Shown: positions 57,001 to 63,840, counted from the stretch's first letter. The stretch is 64,000 nt of DNA from Undaria pinnatifida (GCA_012845835.1 JABAKD010000010.1:13697401-13761400), one strand, 5' to 3'. Numbers and translations: made by a program. Notes: generated from the sequence alone by a model not told the origin.

Positions 57001-57050
57001 ACACGCTGACCTTCTCCGAGATGCTGAGGGGGGACGATACCATCGAGTAG
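32826..57050 (+). CDS. Cys-rich / reelin-type jelly-roll / polytopic membrane protein (12-exon gene)
   Basis: Twelve exons join with agreeing phases: 32826-33019, 33597-34251, 35321-35586, 39735-39918, 43374-43481, 49428-49637, 50389-50570, 50906-51047, 52438-52617, 53336-53606, 55736-55934 and 56891-57050. They give about 916 residues. Order: hydrophobic N-terminal part; two Cys-rich modules (about 72-103 and 141-172) of the form CxxC..CC..YCxxCY..CPxC, resembling zinc-binding B-box or RING-like folds; a membrane segment (192-217); a Cys-containing linker; a reelin-type region (about 300-490) with GELSKICGV, NVYIYYSLDGGDTW and ENALEYWALDDVQ; a Cys-containing stretch (490-540); then several membrane helices in exons 8-11 and a Cys/His-rich tail. 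Reelin repeats are extracellular ligand-binding jelly rolls. This protein is probably a surface receptor-like membrane protein with the Cys-rich part inside (inference). The true start may lie upstream. Confidence 0.82.
33597..34251 (+). CDS. Exon 2: two Cys-rich modules and membrane segment
   Basis: 655 nt, beginning with one base that completes the split codon (Ser) and ending in phase 0 at gaggag|gtgaga. It encodes CGVCLEDGKLRSCCHRHYC, then KLC..CPGC, a second module (CRSCLRQGFARKCCGEFYC, then CPSC) and the helix VLIGYAATLLVSLAVLACVS. The two modules share spacing and look like a duplication. Confidence 0.9.
34252..35320 (+). other. Intron 2 (1.1 kb)
   Basis: It has a copy of the gatggggaaaaataaa/ctcaccacactt repeat (about 34965-35045) also seen at 27555-27625. 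The acceptor lacks a pyrimidine tract. No exon was seen. Confidence 0.55.
35321..35586 (+). CDS. Exon 3: start of reelin-type region
   Basis: 266 nt, from phase 0 after an acceptor (aaaacag|gtg) to phase 2 at gatgag|gtgaac. It carries FEDTFELWTTQN, NGELSKICGVGAGSKTMVF and REVETLDLEM. These match the first strands of reelin subrepeats, which have a W, then a GG.i...CG..g.al.F pattern and a TLDL-like strand. Confidence 0.88.
36055..36125. repeat. 18-bp tandem repeat, about four units
   Basis: The unit acacttgtattccgaaac recurs in tandem. Confidence 0.9.
36220..36340. repeat. Palindrome with tRNA-like D-arm sequence
   Basis: ggtgtagcactatccactga on the left pairs with tcaatgggtagtgctacatc on the right. 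The minus strand of the left arm resembles a tRNA A box. Confidence 0.55.
37540..38190 (+). pseudogene. Decayed tandem copies of exon 4 in intron 3
   Basis: Segments at about 37720-37800 (VVADRSTVRYKPA) and 37970-38040 (VVDASIVLSKPAYFGNVYF) resemble exon 4 (VADASTVLCKPAYGGNVYI) in DNA and protein. Each is followed by the same spacer (ggcttggtgtgcaagataaa) and by a C-rich run. A third spacer without exon sequence lies at about 37555-37720. Neither copy has an intact downstream half. Confidence 0.75.
38230..38390 (-). repeat. Poly-C-tailed repeat, family P, subfamily A
   Basis: On the minus strand it reads ttgcct-tagtcgtttgacca, then ttgaccatgcgcctctttcg. On + it ends in gagtacgcccc followed by a long C run. 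The same layout recurs at 44170-44460, 50620-50720, 56090-56200, 63040-63160 and 63690-63830. Confidence 0.65.
38475..38750 (+). repeat. tRNA-derived SINE-like repeat, type 2
   Basis: The head gccggtcgccccgatggc matches the head of the copy at 1245. B-box-like gagttcgagccc lies at about 38530. The body end acacctgtgaccacggcttg is shared with 42970-42990 and 47910-47930. Confidence 0.65.
38800..39735 (+). repeat. C-rich minisatellite ending at the exon 4 splice acceptor
   Basis: Units of about 28-30 bp, often alternating as 58-bp pairs: cattatgacgacattatacg followed by 7-13 C, and cattatcgcgacatgttacg, then cctcctctcc. About 20 units lie at 38830-39400 and a further four at 39625-39735, split by a family P repeat. 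The last unit reads cattttgacgacag and supplies the acceptor of exon 4. Confidence 0.9.
39395..39615 (-). repeat. Poly-C-tailed repeat, family P, subfamily B
   Basis: Compare its reverse complement with 43640-43850: both hold catggcc-tagtc, accctcgcatcc, gagcacgtcggg, aagcgccgtgaggtg and catgaagggtg. It sits inside the C-rich minisatellite and ends gagtacacctcccccatt. Confidence 0.7.
39735..39918 (+). CDS. Exon 4: reelin-type strand exon
   Basis: 184 nt, with one base completing the split codon (Ser) and phase 0 at acggag|gtgaca. It encodes YGGRLVFLIKMGPP, then NVYIYYSLDGGDTWETL, the most diagnostic reelin motif (v.YSvdGG..W..l). The codon split fits exon 3 exactly. Confidence 0.92.
40835..41205 (-). 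repeat. tRNA-derived SINE-like repeat, type 1
   Basis: On the minus strand it begins ggtagcccctgtggtttagtg (A-box-like), followed by B-box-like ggggtccgaacctc, then a body matching 1330-1595, and ends near gatggaatgagcaaaacaaa. Confidence 0.72.
41325..41700 (+). mobile_element. MITE-like family M copy
   Basis: It starts cgctacgatggaggtatac, has the core ttctgaatgacggggctcct and acccaaatcatcg, and ends gcctctatcgtagtacg. Confidence 0.6.
42560..42990 (+). repeat. Partial family M copy followed by SINE type 2
   Basis: 42560-42640 carries the reverse family M core (ggctaaggagtcccccgtca, then acctctatcgt). From about 42625 a SINE head with gtgggttcgagtctcaccga leads into a body ending acctgtgaccacggctcgtc. 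Confidence 0.6.
43374..43481 (+). CDS. Exon 5: end of reelin-type region
   Basis: 108 nt, 36 codons, phase 0 at both ends (taag|gtg, cag|gtaagg). It encodes VEIEVPSSLVSSAVRFKW, then ENALEYWALDDVQ. In reelin repeats an a.RF.w strand is followed by W.iDDv. The fit with exon 4 (phase 0) is exact. Confidence 0.92.
43640..43850 (+). repeat. Poly-C-tailed repeat, family P, subfamily B
   Basis: It follows gggggcggggggg and reads catggccgtagtcctatgac, cctcgcatccctactatgcc, and on to catgaagggtgcgctgcatc. It matches the reverse complement of 39395-39615. Confidence 0.7.
44170..44570. repeat. Family P subfamily A copy (minus) with expanded tail array
   Basis: The copy ends in aacaaatgagtacgcccccc and runs into about eight units of taacatgcccccc. 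This suggests tail growth by slippage. Confidence 0.65.
46580..46810 (-). mobile_element. MITE-like family M copy
   Basis: Reverse core ccccgacgattttgggttaa, then gccccgtcattcag, ending at gctaccttcgtcgcggcacg. Confidence 0.5.
47337..47690. mobile_element. GGGTC pentamer array with one TIR-like end
   Basis: A nearly pure (tcggg)n array of about 265 bp (47337-47605) is followed by a segment ending gacccgcgaacagccctg. That end resembles the right ends of the elements at 61.4-61.8 kb and 62.1-62.7 kb. No left end was seen. Confidence 0.7.
48120..48670. mobile_element. Two family M copies in opposite orientation
   Basis: 48120-48210 has gctccttagccccaaatcatcg (+). 48390-48480 has ccaacgattttgggttcagg and gccccgtcattcagaaaatg (-). 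A closing cacacctctaccgtagcctg lies at about 48625-48645. Confidence 0.5.
49120..49265. repeat. 62-bp direct repeat
   Basis: The segment gagggtcttggggttctttt, accaacatgccgacatgcgt, ttggttcattctctc occurs twice in tandem, with a third partial copy. Confidence 0.85.
49428..49637 (+). CDS. Exon 6: Cys-containing segment after the reelin-type region
   Basis: 210 nt, 70 codons, phase 0 at both ends (gggacag|gtg, tttgtg|gtgaga). It encodes VLSYFSPGWHDAAAFETTTD, then EIRCCFNSEQCD and AVDCSQYISETSDE. It follows exon 5 as the next strand and linker would. The C-terminal half looks like an extracellular Cys-stabilised loop. Confidence 0.85.
50389..50570 (+). CDS. Exon 7, ending at a GC donor
   Basis: 182 nt, phase 0 start after a strong C-rich tract (polyC 50347-50362, then cgccgcag), phase 2 end. 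It encodes LLAALVSLARSLYSTGQGMV, WEYIVPISLRKRRP and NKLFTLDCDL. The only donor that fits exon 8 is ctcag|gcgaga, a GC-AG intron. Confidence 0.78.
50906..51047 (+). CDS. Exon 8: membrane helix
   Basis: 142 nt, with one base completing an Arg codon and phase 0 at cttaag|gtgttt. It encodes WRFRFLALVSVPLLVCWLY, then CAALLRNFYLVEEL, one clear membrane helix. The acceptor is accag|g. Confidence 0.82.
51048..52437 (+). other. Intron 8 (1.4 kb)
   Basis: It has a family M copy (about 51055-51345), a 24-nt poly-C run (51426-51449) and a direct duplication of about 170 bp (52010-52175 and 52195-52345, with gaaaacagatcactaaatac/gaaaacacataactaaatac and gatgtcgaccacaatta/gatgttgaccacaatta). Confidence 0.65.
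52438..52617 (+). CDS. Exon 9: membrane helices
   Basis: 180 nt, 60 codons, phase 0 at both ends (cactag|gtg, atcaag|gtgggg). It encodes VHISGLFLLATFIDVYSAFL, then DVVCVLPIWV, with a short polar loop (RPSAGWLRIGSRQIPLKD). Confidence 0.85.
53336..53606 (+). CDS. Exon 10: membrane helices
   Basis: 271 nt, from phase 0 after tttacttattcag to phase 1 at gccgcag|gtaggt. It encodes two or three helices (FCLWLAAGYVTGVLPWSLIA, ALIIKYSYIPYAV, VTVSMGSVLL) and ends NIYRRDDIGNAFAA. Confidence 0.88.
54270..55075 (-). repeat. Two tandem tRNA-headed repeat units plus partial third
   Basis: Units at about 54411-54663 and 54668-54955 are nearly identical. On the minus strand each has a T arm GTGGGTTCGATCCCCAC followed by ATCCACC. 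The D-arm side does not complete an acceptor stem. Each unit also holds an internal inverted pair (ctgaaacgg and ccgtttca). A third partial unit runs to about 55047 and ends in a gagtacacccccc tail of family P. A family P subfamily B copy (minus) precedes at 54270-54390. Confidence 0.7.
55736..55934 (+). CDS. Exon 11: membrane helices
   Basis: 199 nt, entered with two bases (Glu codon completed) after a pyrimidine-rich tract ending aaaacag, and left in phase 2 at agcag|gtgcga. It encodes LVIYSAIFGTLLTMGVMQLF, FALVAGVAAGAFAFYGLGL and LTPLFWLTTIS. Confidence 0.86.
55985..56235 (+). repeat. Family P subfamily B and A copies side by side
   Basis: 55985-56070 reads accatagaccctcgcatccc, then gagcacgtcggg (B). 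After a G run, 56090-56200 reads tgcttgccttagtcgtttgg and accacgcatccctttcga (A). Confidence 0.65.
56462..56701. repeat. Perfect tandem duplication of a 120-bp unit
   Basis: The segments 56462-56581 and 56582-56701 look identical. Each contains an inverted pair tagtgccgg and ccggcacta. A diverged partial unit lies just upstream (about 56390-56445). It lies in the last intron, 190 bp before exon 12. Confidence 0.9.
56891..57050 (+). CDS. Exon 12: Cys/His-rich C-terminal exon
   Basis: 160 nt including TAG (57048-57050). One base completes Arg, then GLLIRVHHQVFCPCERHLD, HCGSMHSRDELICVFVRDTL and a DDTIE end. The acceptor gtgggaggcag|g fits exon 11. The last codons and the stop are the first unit of a minisatellite. 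Confidence 0.82.
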
Positions 57051-57400
57051 GCCATGGTACCTACGAGTAGACTATGATAACACCCATCGCGTAGACCTAG
57101 ACCATGATGCCATCGAATAAACTATGATACCCGTCCTGCTTTGTGGGTACGACACCATCCAATTGAAGATAGTATACTACCATCGAGTAAATCATGGCGC
57201 CATTAAGCAGACCATGGTACCATCGAGTAGGCCATGGTACCTTCGAGTAGACCATGGTGCCGTCAGGTAGACCATGGTACTATCGAGTAGATCATAGTAC
57301 CATCGAGTAAACCATGGTTCCATGGAGTAGACCATGGCACCACCGAGTAGACCATGGTGCCACCGAGTAGGCCATGGTACCATCGAGTAGACCATGGTTT
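57037..57400. repeat. 20-bp minisatellite beginning in the last codons of the gene
   Basis: The unit gagtagaccatggtaccatc recurs about 14-18 times with variants. The coding end, gataccatcgag plus the TAG, is its first unit. Confidence 0.92.
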
Positions 57401-57815
57401 CTGTCCACCGTTCGTTCCCTTCGGCTTGATCTCTTCTACGGCCACGAACAACACGTAGATCTAAGGCTTTACGCGGTCGACGACAAAAAACGTTGTGCGT
57501 CGTTAGTCCCTCACTCCGCTCCGGCAACGTGCTGCTCTTAATATCGACGTCCTGGTGTTGTTATGCTGTTGCCCTCTGGGAGCCTAGCAAGACGTTAAGA
57601 AGGAGTCGAGAGCCCTGAGAGAGGAGCGCCCAAAAGGCTCCGCTCGGTCGGGTCAGACGGGATGGATACCGTCGGGACAGGCGTTAAGGCCCAAGATGTG
57701 CTCGTGCGGCAGCCAAAGGCGGTCGAGGCCACCTGCCTAGTAGAGAGACCTGCAAGAGGGTAGCCTGTGTCTGTAGACAGCGGGCCCCTAGCCTTCTAAT
57801 ACTGGGCTCATCATC
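57400..57815. other. Stretch with no recognised feature
   Basis: Intergenic sequence between the minisatellite and the next family M element. Nothing was identified. Confidence 0.4.
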
Positions 57816-58280
57816 GACGCGTGCTACGATAGAGGTATTAAGGTATACCTTTTTATGGCGAAAATGGTTTTTGAATGACGGGGCTCCTTGACCCAAAATC
57901 GATAGAGGTATTAAGGTATACCTTTTTTTGGCGAATATGGTTTCTGAATGATGGGGCTCCTTGACCCAAAATCGATAGAGGTATTAATGTATACCTTTTT
58001 TTGGAGAAAAAGGTTTCTGAATGATGGGGCTCCTTAACCTAAAAACGCCGGAAAACAAAAAAATAGTAGGGCTTTTTTTTTTCTTCATGATTTTCGTAGT
58101 TGTTATATGCATACAAGCCACGAGATTTGTTCATCCGGTAACAGTCAATTATATTTTTACTTTTTGTCCACTTTTTGTATTTGTCCATTTTTTTTTTGCG
58201 AAAAAAAAACAAAAAAAATGCTCCTCAAGTGGTCAAGAGCCTCGGAAAAAAGTGAATAATTCACCTATCTACCGCAGCAT
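57815..58280 (+). mobile_element. Family M copy with triplicated left module
   Basis: After gctacgatagaggtattaag a module of about 72-75 bp (ggtatacctttttttggcga, then atggtttctgaatgatgggg and ctccttgacccaaaatcgat) occurs three times before the rest of the element. The right end is near cacctatctaccgcagcatg. Confidence 0.7.
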
Positions 58281-59800
58281 GGGTCCATCCGCGAGACCGC
58301 TCTGCCCTCTAAACCTTTTCACCAAGCTGCGCGAACAACATGCCACAGCAGCAGTAATATTCCCAAGCAAGTTACCCCCCAAAAAACGCGTGCAGCGTTA
58401 AATGGGTTAACATCCAGATCAAGGAGCTATGCTGTATACCGTATGCAAGGGGGGGTCACTTTCAAAGGGTCTCGTTTTTTCAGAGGCTACAGGCTCTTCT
58501 AGTCGTTCGCGGCATCGACATTTAATTGATTTTTTACCTTCCTGTTAGTTGCGAGTCTGAAGGTTTGTTTTTGTTTGTTTGTGTTTTTTCGGTTTCGCAA
58601 CATCCAGACGGCCACGAAAACATTTGTGACGATGCGCCAAAAAAACGCTTAAACCCGTTATTGGGCGACGCACAGAGCCACACGCGCGAATGACTTATAA
58701 GCGGTAGTGAAAATGAGGGTATAATGTTACATATAATAGTTATATATAAAACTATATATGCTATGTATAGTGCGATCATACCGTAGGCTTGATCCCCATC
58801 TCGTGCTCGCCGAAGACCCCGACATCGCGTCCACGGGCGCCTCCATATAGGGAGAAGCTAAAGCTGCGAGTCGGCACGATTTTAGCTATCAACTGCATAC
58901 TTCTTGGACCAATAGTTAGTCGTTTCCCGGAGCCAACAACTTTTCGACTTATCGGATTTCCATACTTACAGGAAGGGTTGTTTAATGCAGGGTGAGATCA
59001 GTTTTTGGGGGAGGAGCTCCCTTGGCCGTGGGGAAGTTATTTTGGCCCGCTTCGCTCGAAAAGGTAAGTCGGCAAGTCGGCTGGCCATCAGTTGGCTTCG
59101 CCAGCCGAGTTTCCGACCAAAAGTCAGTCAGCTGGCAAACGGAACCTACCGACTAATTATTAGTCGCGAAATCCTGCCGACTCACAGCTCTAGTAAAGAC
59201 GAGCAGAATGCACCCTAAGGTGTTGGTAAACAACGCCGTCGATGCCAAAGAAACCTCGTACCGTATGTCACTACACTGCTCGCGCCTGGGGGAGGCGAAG
59301 CAGAAACACCATACGTAATAATAATAGAAAATCGTTCAAAGTACAGGTGTGCCCCCGATGATCAAAACTCGGGTATGCGAAACCCGCGGGTTTCGGGAGT
59401 GAGCGGAATTCGGGTACCCGGCGGGTGTGGGTACCACGAGTACCCGGGGTTCCCGGCGGGTTTGGATACCACGAGTACCCGTAGAAGCTTGAAGTGTCCC
59501 CCGTTTATTTTTCCGCACAATAAATATCTCTAGAAACAGTTAAAAAAAAAACTGGTATTAATAGTAACCACCGTTTTTTTCACATCGTTTTGTACGTCAC
59601 GTCCACGCGCAACTAAATACAAACAACGCTCAACACAAACAACACATCTAAACGCCAGAAAACGGCTCAATGCTACATAATCTCCCCAGCTCCCCAGGGG
59701 ACAAAAAAAAAAGAGGTGTAAATACTCCTGGACTTCCACTAGCCTTTTGCTCGGAAATGAGTGCAAAATGCCACAGCGTGAAAAGCGCACCAGATCGTGC
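58280..59800. other. Intergenic stretch
   Basis: It has short CGGGTACCC-type repeats (about 59370-59490) and an AGTCGGC-type repeat patch (about 59065-59125). No gene could be supported. Confidence 0.4.
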
Positions 59801-59801
59801 G

Positions 59802-60098
59802 CTACACCGCTCGACGCGTACAACTCTTGGCCGAGCGAGTCGACGTCCTTGACTCGCTACTGCTGCTGCTGCTTCTCGTTCCCACCCCATCAACCCCTGA
59901 CAACTGCTTCCCTCCTAACATTGCCGGGGCTGAGCATGGGATTCCCCGATTCGCCCCGGCCCCATCCCCCACCCCCGCCTCGCCCCGTATCACCCCCTCT
60001 AGACGCTTAACTTTGGCGCGCAAGTCCATATTTTCGCGTTTGAGAGCGATAAGCTCCCTCGATCTAGCGTCCATGTGGACGACCATCTTGTTCTTAAC
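59802..60098 (-). CDS. Terminal exon of a coiled-coil protein (partial)
   Basis: On the minus strand, after the acceptor ggacccccag, the frame reads VKNKMVVHMDARSRELIALK, then RENMDLRAKVKRLEGVIRG, a Gly/Ala linker and a Ser/Arg-rich tail to a stop at 59802. Leu residues seven apart (ALKRENMDLRAKVKRLEG) suggest a short parallel coiled coil; a bZIP basic region is not evident. Upstream exons above 60098 were not found. It is unlike its neighbours in composition and has no repeats. Confidence 0.4.
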   Translation of the reverse strand, partial: VKNKMVVHMDARSRELIALKRENMDLRAKVKRLEGVIRGEAGVGDGAGANRGIPCSAPAMLGGKQLSGVDGVGTRSSSSSSESRTSTRSAKSCTRRAV

Positions 60099-60099
60099 C

Positions 60100-61200
60100 T
60101 GGGGGTCCGGAGCGTTGGGTATATGGATGGGTTGGTAGGCGGGAGGAAGGGGTGAAGGGTGGACGAACGGGCGAGCCGGCGGGCGTGAGGAGGGAGGTAC
60201 TCAGAGCGATGCGTCCCGCCCCCAACCTGTGGTGCCAGTCTTTTTATCTTCAGGAAGCGTGCCCGAGTCGGCGGCAGCGAAGGACACAAATTAACCGCCG
60301 TACCAGCATCTACCGTGTGCTCTGAGTGGCGTCTTGGAGCTGAGATCAGGCGATCGGCAAGTGCATAAATGTGACACATGCGCGGTGGCCGCTTCGACGC
60401 GTGTGCTACGGCAAAACTTTTCGACGAAGGTATTTCATGACTGACGGGCGCTTCCAACTAACATACCATACCCAGTGCATTTGAAATACTATTTCAAATA
60501 CGTCAGCCGTGTGTAAGTTAGATAAATTTAAGGGTCGATGCTCACCTTTTCGAGCTTCGTGATACACCGGCCGCTCGTTTTTTACACATGTATTACTCTT
60601 CGAATACAAATATATATATATATATGTATATATGTATATACCTGGAACGTATTTCCCACAGATGTTGGCAGGGTGAACATCAACACCACATTATTTTCAA
60701 TAACAATGGTAGCAACTATAATACTATACCCTGGTACGCACTTTCATTCTGAGGTAGGAAATTGTTATGGCTCATCACATGTTTGCATTTGTACATCAGC
60801 GTTCGATACAATGTTCCCGTTCGGGACGGGCTGTACTCCGGACCCCGGGAACGTCGCAAGTCGAAAAGGGGGAACATACAGAGCCATTTCAATGACCTGT
60901 GTGAGGGCCGTTCCTAACAAAAACACAAAAAACGTCAAGAATCATGGCAAAAAATGAGCTACTGATTTTGCTACTGCAGCATGCTTCAATTACCTGGTGT
61001 TAGGTCCGACCATGGGTGCTTTGAGTATTGCATTAGACATGAAACCGTTGTTGCCGTGGTTCGATCTCCTGCAGCTGTGCACCAACCACACAAGCAAACA
61101 CCGGGACTATTGGCACAAAGGCAACAGCTTCAAACACGGCTCCAGGACCTACAGTTGCACTGCTGCTGCTGTTCTGCTCCTGTATACACGGGGTAAAGAA
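60100..61200. other. Stretch without secure gene
   Basis: An (AT)n tract lies at about 60610-60640. A + strand open frame at about 61000-61195 (MGALSIALDMKPLLPWFDLL, then CTNHTSKHRDYWHKG) looks weakly coding, but no family or partner exon was recognised. Confidence 0.35.
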
Positions 61201-61429
61201 ATCAATATCACGTTCTGTTAGCAACCCTGAAATTTGAAATTTTAACGAAAAAAAAAAAGAAAAAGTTCAGATTCCTGAAATAAAACCGCGCTTCGCGTGT
61301 TGGGACTATTTTTGCGCCAGAAAAGGGTTGCATTCTGAGATCGGTGCGAAAAAAGTCACGTTTTTTAGTCACGATTCCTGATATTTTGTTTGTGTACGAT
61401 GGGTACGACCCTAACACGCCCCCTTGGAC

Positions 61430-61840
61430 AACTTCCCTGGGGTTTTTATGGGTCGGATTACTTGTCGCGGGTCGGTGACCCGACCCAATCCGACCCGACC
61501 CGACCCGACCCGACCCGACCCGACCCGACCCGACCCGACCCGACCCGACCCGACCCGACCCGACCCGACCCGACCCGACCCGACCCGACCCGACCCGACC
61601 CGACCCGACCCGACCCAACCCGACCCGACCCGACCCGACCCGACCCGACCCGACCCGACCCGACCCGACCCGACCCGACCGGCACGACTTGAAAACGTTC
61701 CGACCAGACCCGACCCGACCAACTAGATTCGAACACCCTCTCTTGACCCGATCTGACTCGGCCCACAAGGTATTAAGAACCTCCGGACCTGACTCGACCC
61801 ACGGGTCGGATTGTGACCCGTGAAAAGCCCTGCAAACTTT
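61430..61840. mobile_element. CCCGA-array element with TIR-like ends
   Basis: The left end cctggggtttttatgggtcg and the right end gacccgtgaaaagccctg are near-inverted copies. They bracket (cccga)n of about 200 bp (61485-61680). Confidence 0.7.
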
Positions 61841-61967
61841 GAAGGTGTTTTTCTCGAGAACGGGGGGAGAGTGCAAACGCCGAGCAGCGATGCGACGCAT
61901 GTAGGTAAAAAACAGTTCTCGACGAGATCATCTACGCAAAGCCAACTACTACTGACTCGTGCTGCTA

Positions 61968-62860
61968 TTATACACTACGATGGAGGTATGTAGCACTTTT
62001 TTTTTTAACCCGTTTTCTGGGTGACGGCGAAGGGGAGGCTCCTTAACCCAAAAATCGTCGGAGTTTCATTCTTGTGTTGTGCAGGGGTTTTCGCCGGTCA
62101 TGATCCGTCCCGCGGGCCGGGTCAGGAGGTTACCGAAATCTCGCGGGGCGAGTCGGGTCGGGTCAGGGGGTGTTTGGAATATCACGGGTCGGGTCGGGTC
62201 AGTAGGTTTCCCAATCTCACGGGTCGGGTCGGGTCGGGTCAGGAGGTTTGCAAATCTCACGGGTCGGGTCGGGTCAGTAGGTTTCCCAATCTCACGGGTC
62301 GGGTCGGGTCGGGTCAGGAGGTTTGCAAATCTCATGGGTCGGGTCGGGTCAGTAGGTTTCCCAAATCTCACGGGTCGGATCGGGTCTGGTCTGGAGGTTT
62401 GCAAATCTCACGGGTCGGGTCGGGTCTGTAGGTCTCCCAATCTCACGGGTCGGATCGGTTCTGGTCAGGAGGTTTGCAAATCTCACGGGTCGGGTCGGGT
62501 CAGTAGGTTTCCCAATCTCACGGGTCGGATCGGGTCGGGTCAGGAGATTTGCAAACCTCACGGGTCGGGTCGGGTCAGTAGGTTTCCCAATCTCACGGGT
62601 CGGGTCGGGTCGGGTCAGGAGGTTTGCAAATCTCACGGGTCGGATCAAGTCACACCCTGGCCCGACCCGACCCGCGAGAAGTGACCCGACCCGTGAAAAA
62701 CCCTGTTTTTTGGCAATGTTTTTTCTTCGTATACCTAGGCCCACACGGGACTGTTCCACATCGGGTAAAAAATTTTATTTTCCTCCACATCAGTTTGCTT
62801 TATTTGATTTTTTGGAGGGTATAGAGCTCCTCAAGAAAGGAAGCTCAGAATGCATGCGCC
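61968..62860 (+). mobile_element. Family M copy interrupted by a GGGTC-repeat element
   Basis: The left part of M (ctacgatggaggtatgtagc, then gggtgacggcg and aacccaaaaatcgtcgg) stops near 62081. The right part (ttttttggcaatgttttttc, then ataccta-ggccc and tatagagctcctcaag) resumes at about 62706. The insert is the repeat element at 62082-62705. Confidence 0.7.
62082..62705. mobile_element. GGGTC-repeat element with CAGGG...CCCTG ends
   Basis: The left end is caggggttttcgccggtc and the right end gacccgtgaaaaaccctg, a good terminal inverted repeat. The interior has about ten units of some 55-62 bp that alternate aggaggtttgcaaatctcac and agtaggtttcccaatctcac, separated by gggtcgggtc runs. Confidence 0.75.
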
Positions 62861-63039
62861 CATTTTCCTTGTGTTCGCCCCCCTTGTTGTGTTCGCCTCC
62901 TCTTGTTTTGGAGAATATCGGCTCTGATATTGGTTCCTGAGGGTATATTACCTTACGTGCCACCTGGTATACGGCATGCAACGTATAAAACTTCAATTGG
63001 TACTCCAACTTCGCTATAGCCAGAGACGCGCGGGGTGGG

Positions 63040-63840
63040 GGGGGTGGGCGTACTCATTTGATGCTTGCCGTAGTCTTCTGGCCATTGGCCACGCATCCCT
63101 TTCGACACAGAGCACCGTTCCTACTCCCACCATTTAGAGACACCTCCAAATATCTGAGAGCTCAGCATCTTTCTTTCATGTACTACATTACAAAAAAACG
63201 CCTAGAAACGGGGGGGGGGGGTCAGCTACTAATATCAGCGAGCTTCGTACCAAAAGTAACTCAACACGCTAACCTCTTTGTAACTGCACGCATGTTTCTG
63301 GGGACAAACCGCTTGAAAATAGGCTAGACCGAGTGTTGCAGCACTCATAAGGCCAACTTAAGACCACGCACCTTCTTAAGGCGTTCGGCAAAACGGAGGG
63401 TGCTGAGAGTCTCCGGCTCGCTGGCCTCTATAGGGCTCACGTTGCAACACACGACCGTGTATGCGGTGCCGCCAAGGGAGTCCTATTCGACGGGCGGTCG
63501 AAACATGAAATACGACCATGCGAAGAAAAGAGCGCACACGAGAACGGGGGTGAGGGTTGGGGGGGGGGTGTACTCAGTTTGTGCATGGCCATAGTCGTGT
63601 GACCATATACCCTCGCATCCCTACTATGCCGGGATGGAACACGTCGGGTTTTCACCAACCAGGCAGAGGTGGGGGAGTGGGCGGGCATTCATATTATGCA
63701 TGGCCGTAGTCCTAAAACCACAGGGGGAGGGGTAGGACTCATTTGTTGCTCGCCTTAGTCATTTGACAATGGACCACGCATCCCTTTCGATACAAAGTCG
63801 ATACAGAACACCGTTCCTACTTCTAATAGAGATACCTTGG
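63040..63840 (+). repeat. Three family P copies (A, B, A)
   Basis: 63040-63160 (A: tgcttgccgtagtcttctgg, then ccacgcatccctttcgacac), 63565-63670 (B: catggccatagtcgtgtgac, then gaacacgtcggg) and 63690-63830 (A: gctcgccttagtcatttgac). Each is preceded by a G run and gtactcattt or a variant. Confidence 0.65.

Noticed and set aside
61390-61726. Open frames of (TRPDP)n and (GRVGS)n type
   Set aside because: They are translations of the CCCGA/GGGTC array and not proteins. The same applies to those at 47.3 and 62.1 kb.
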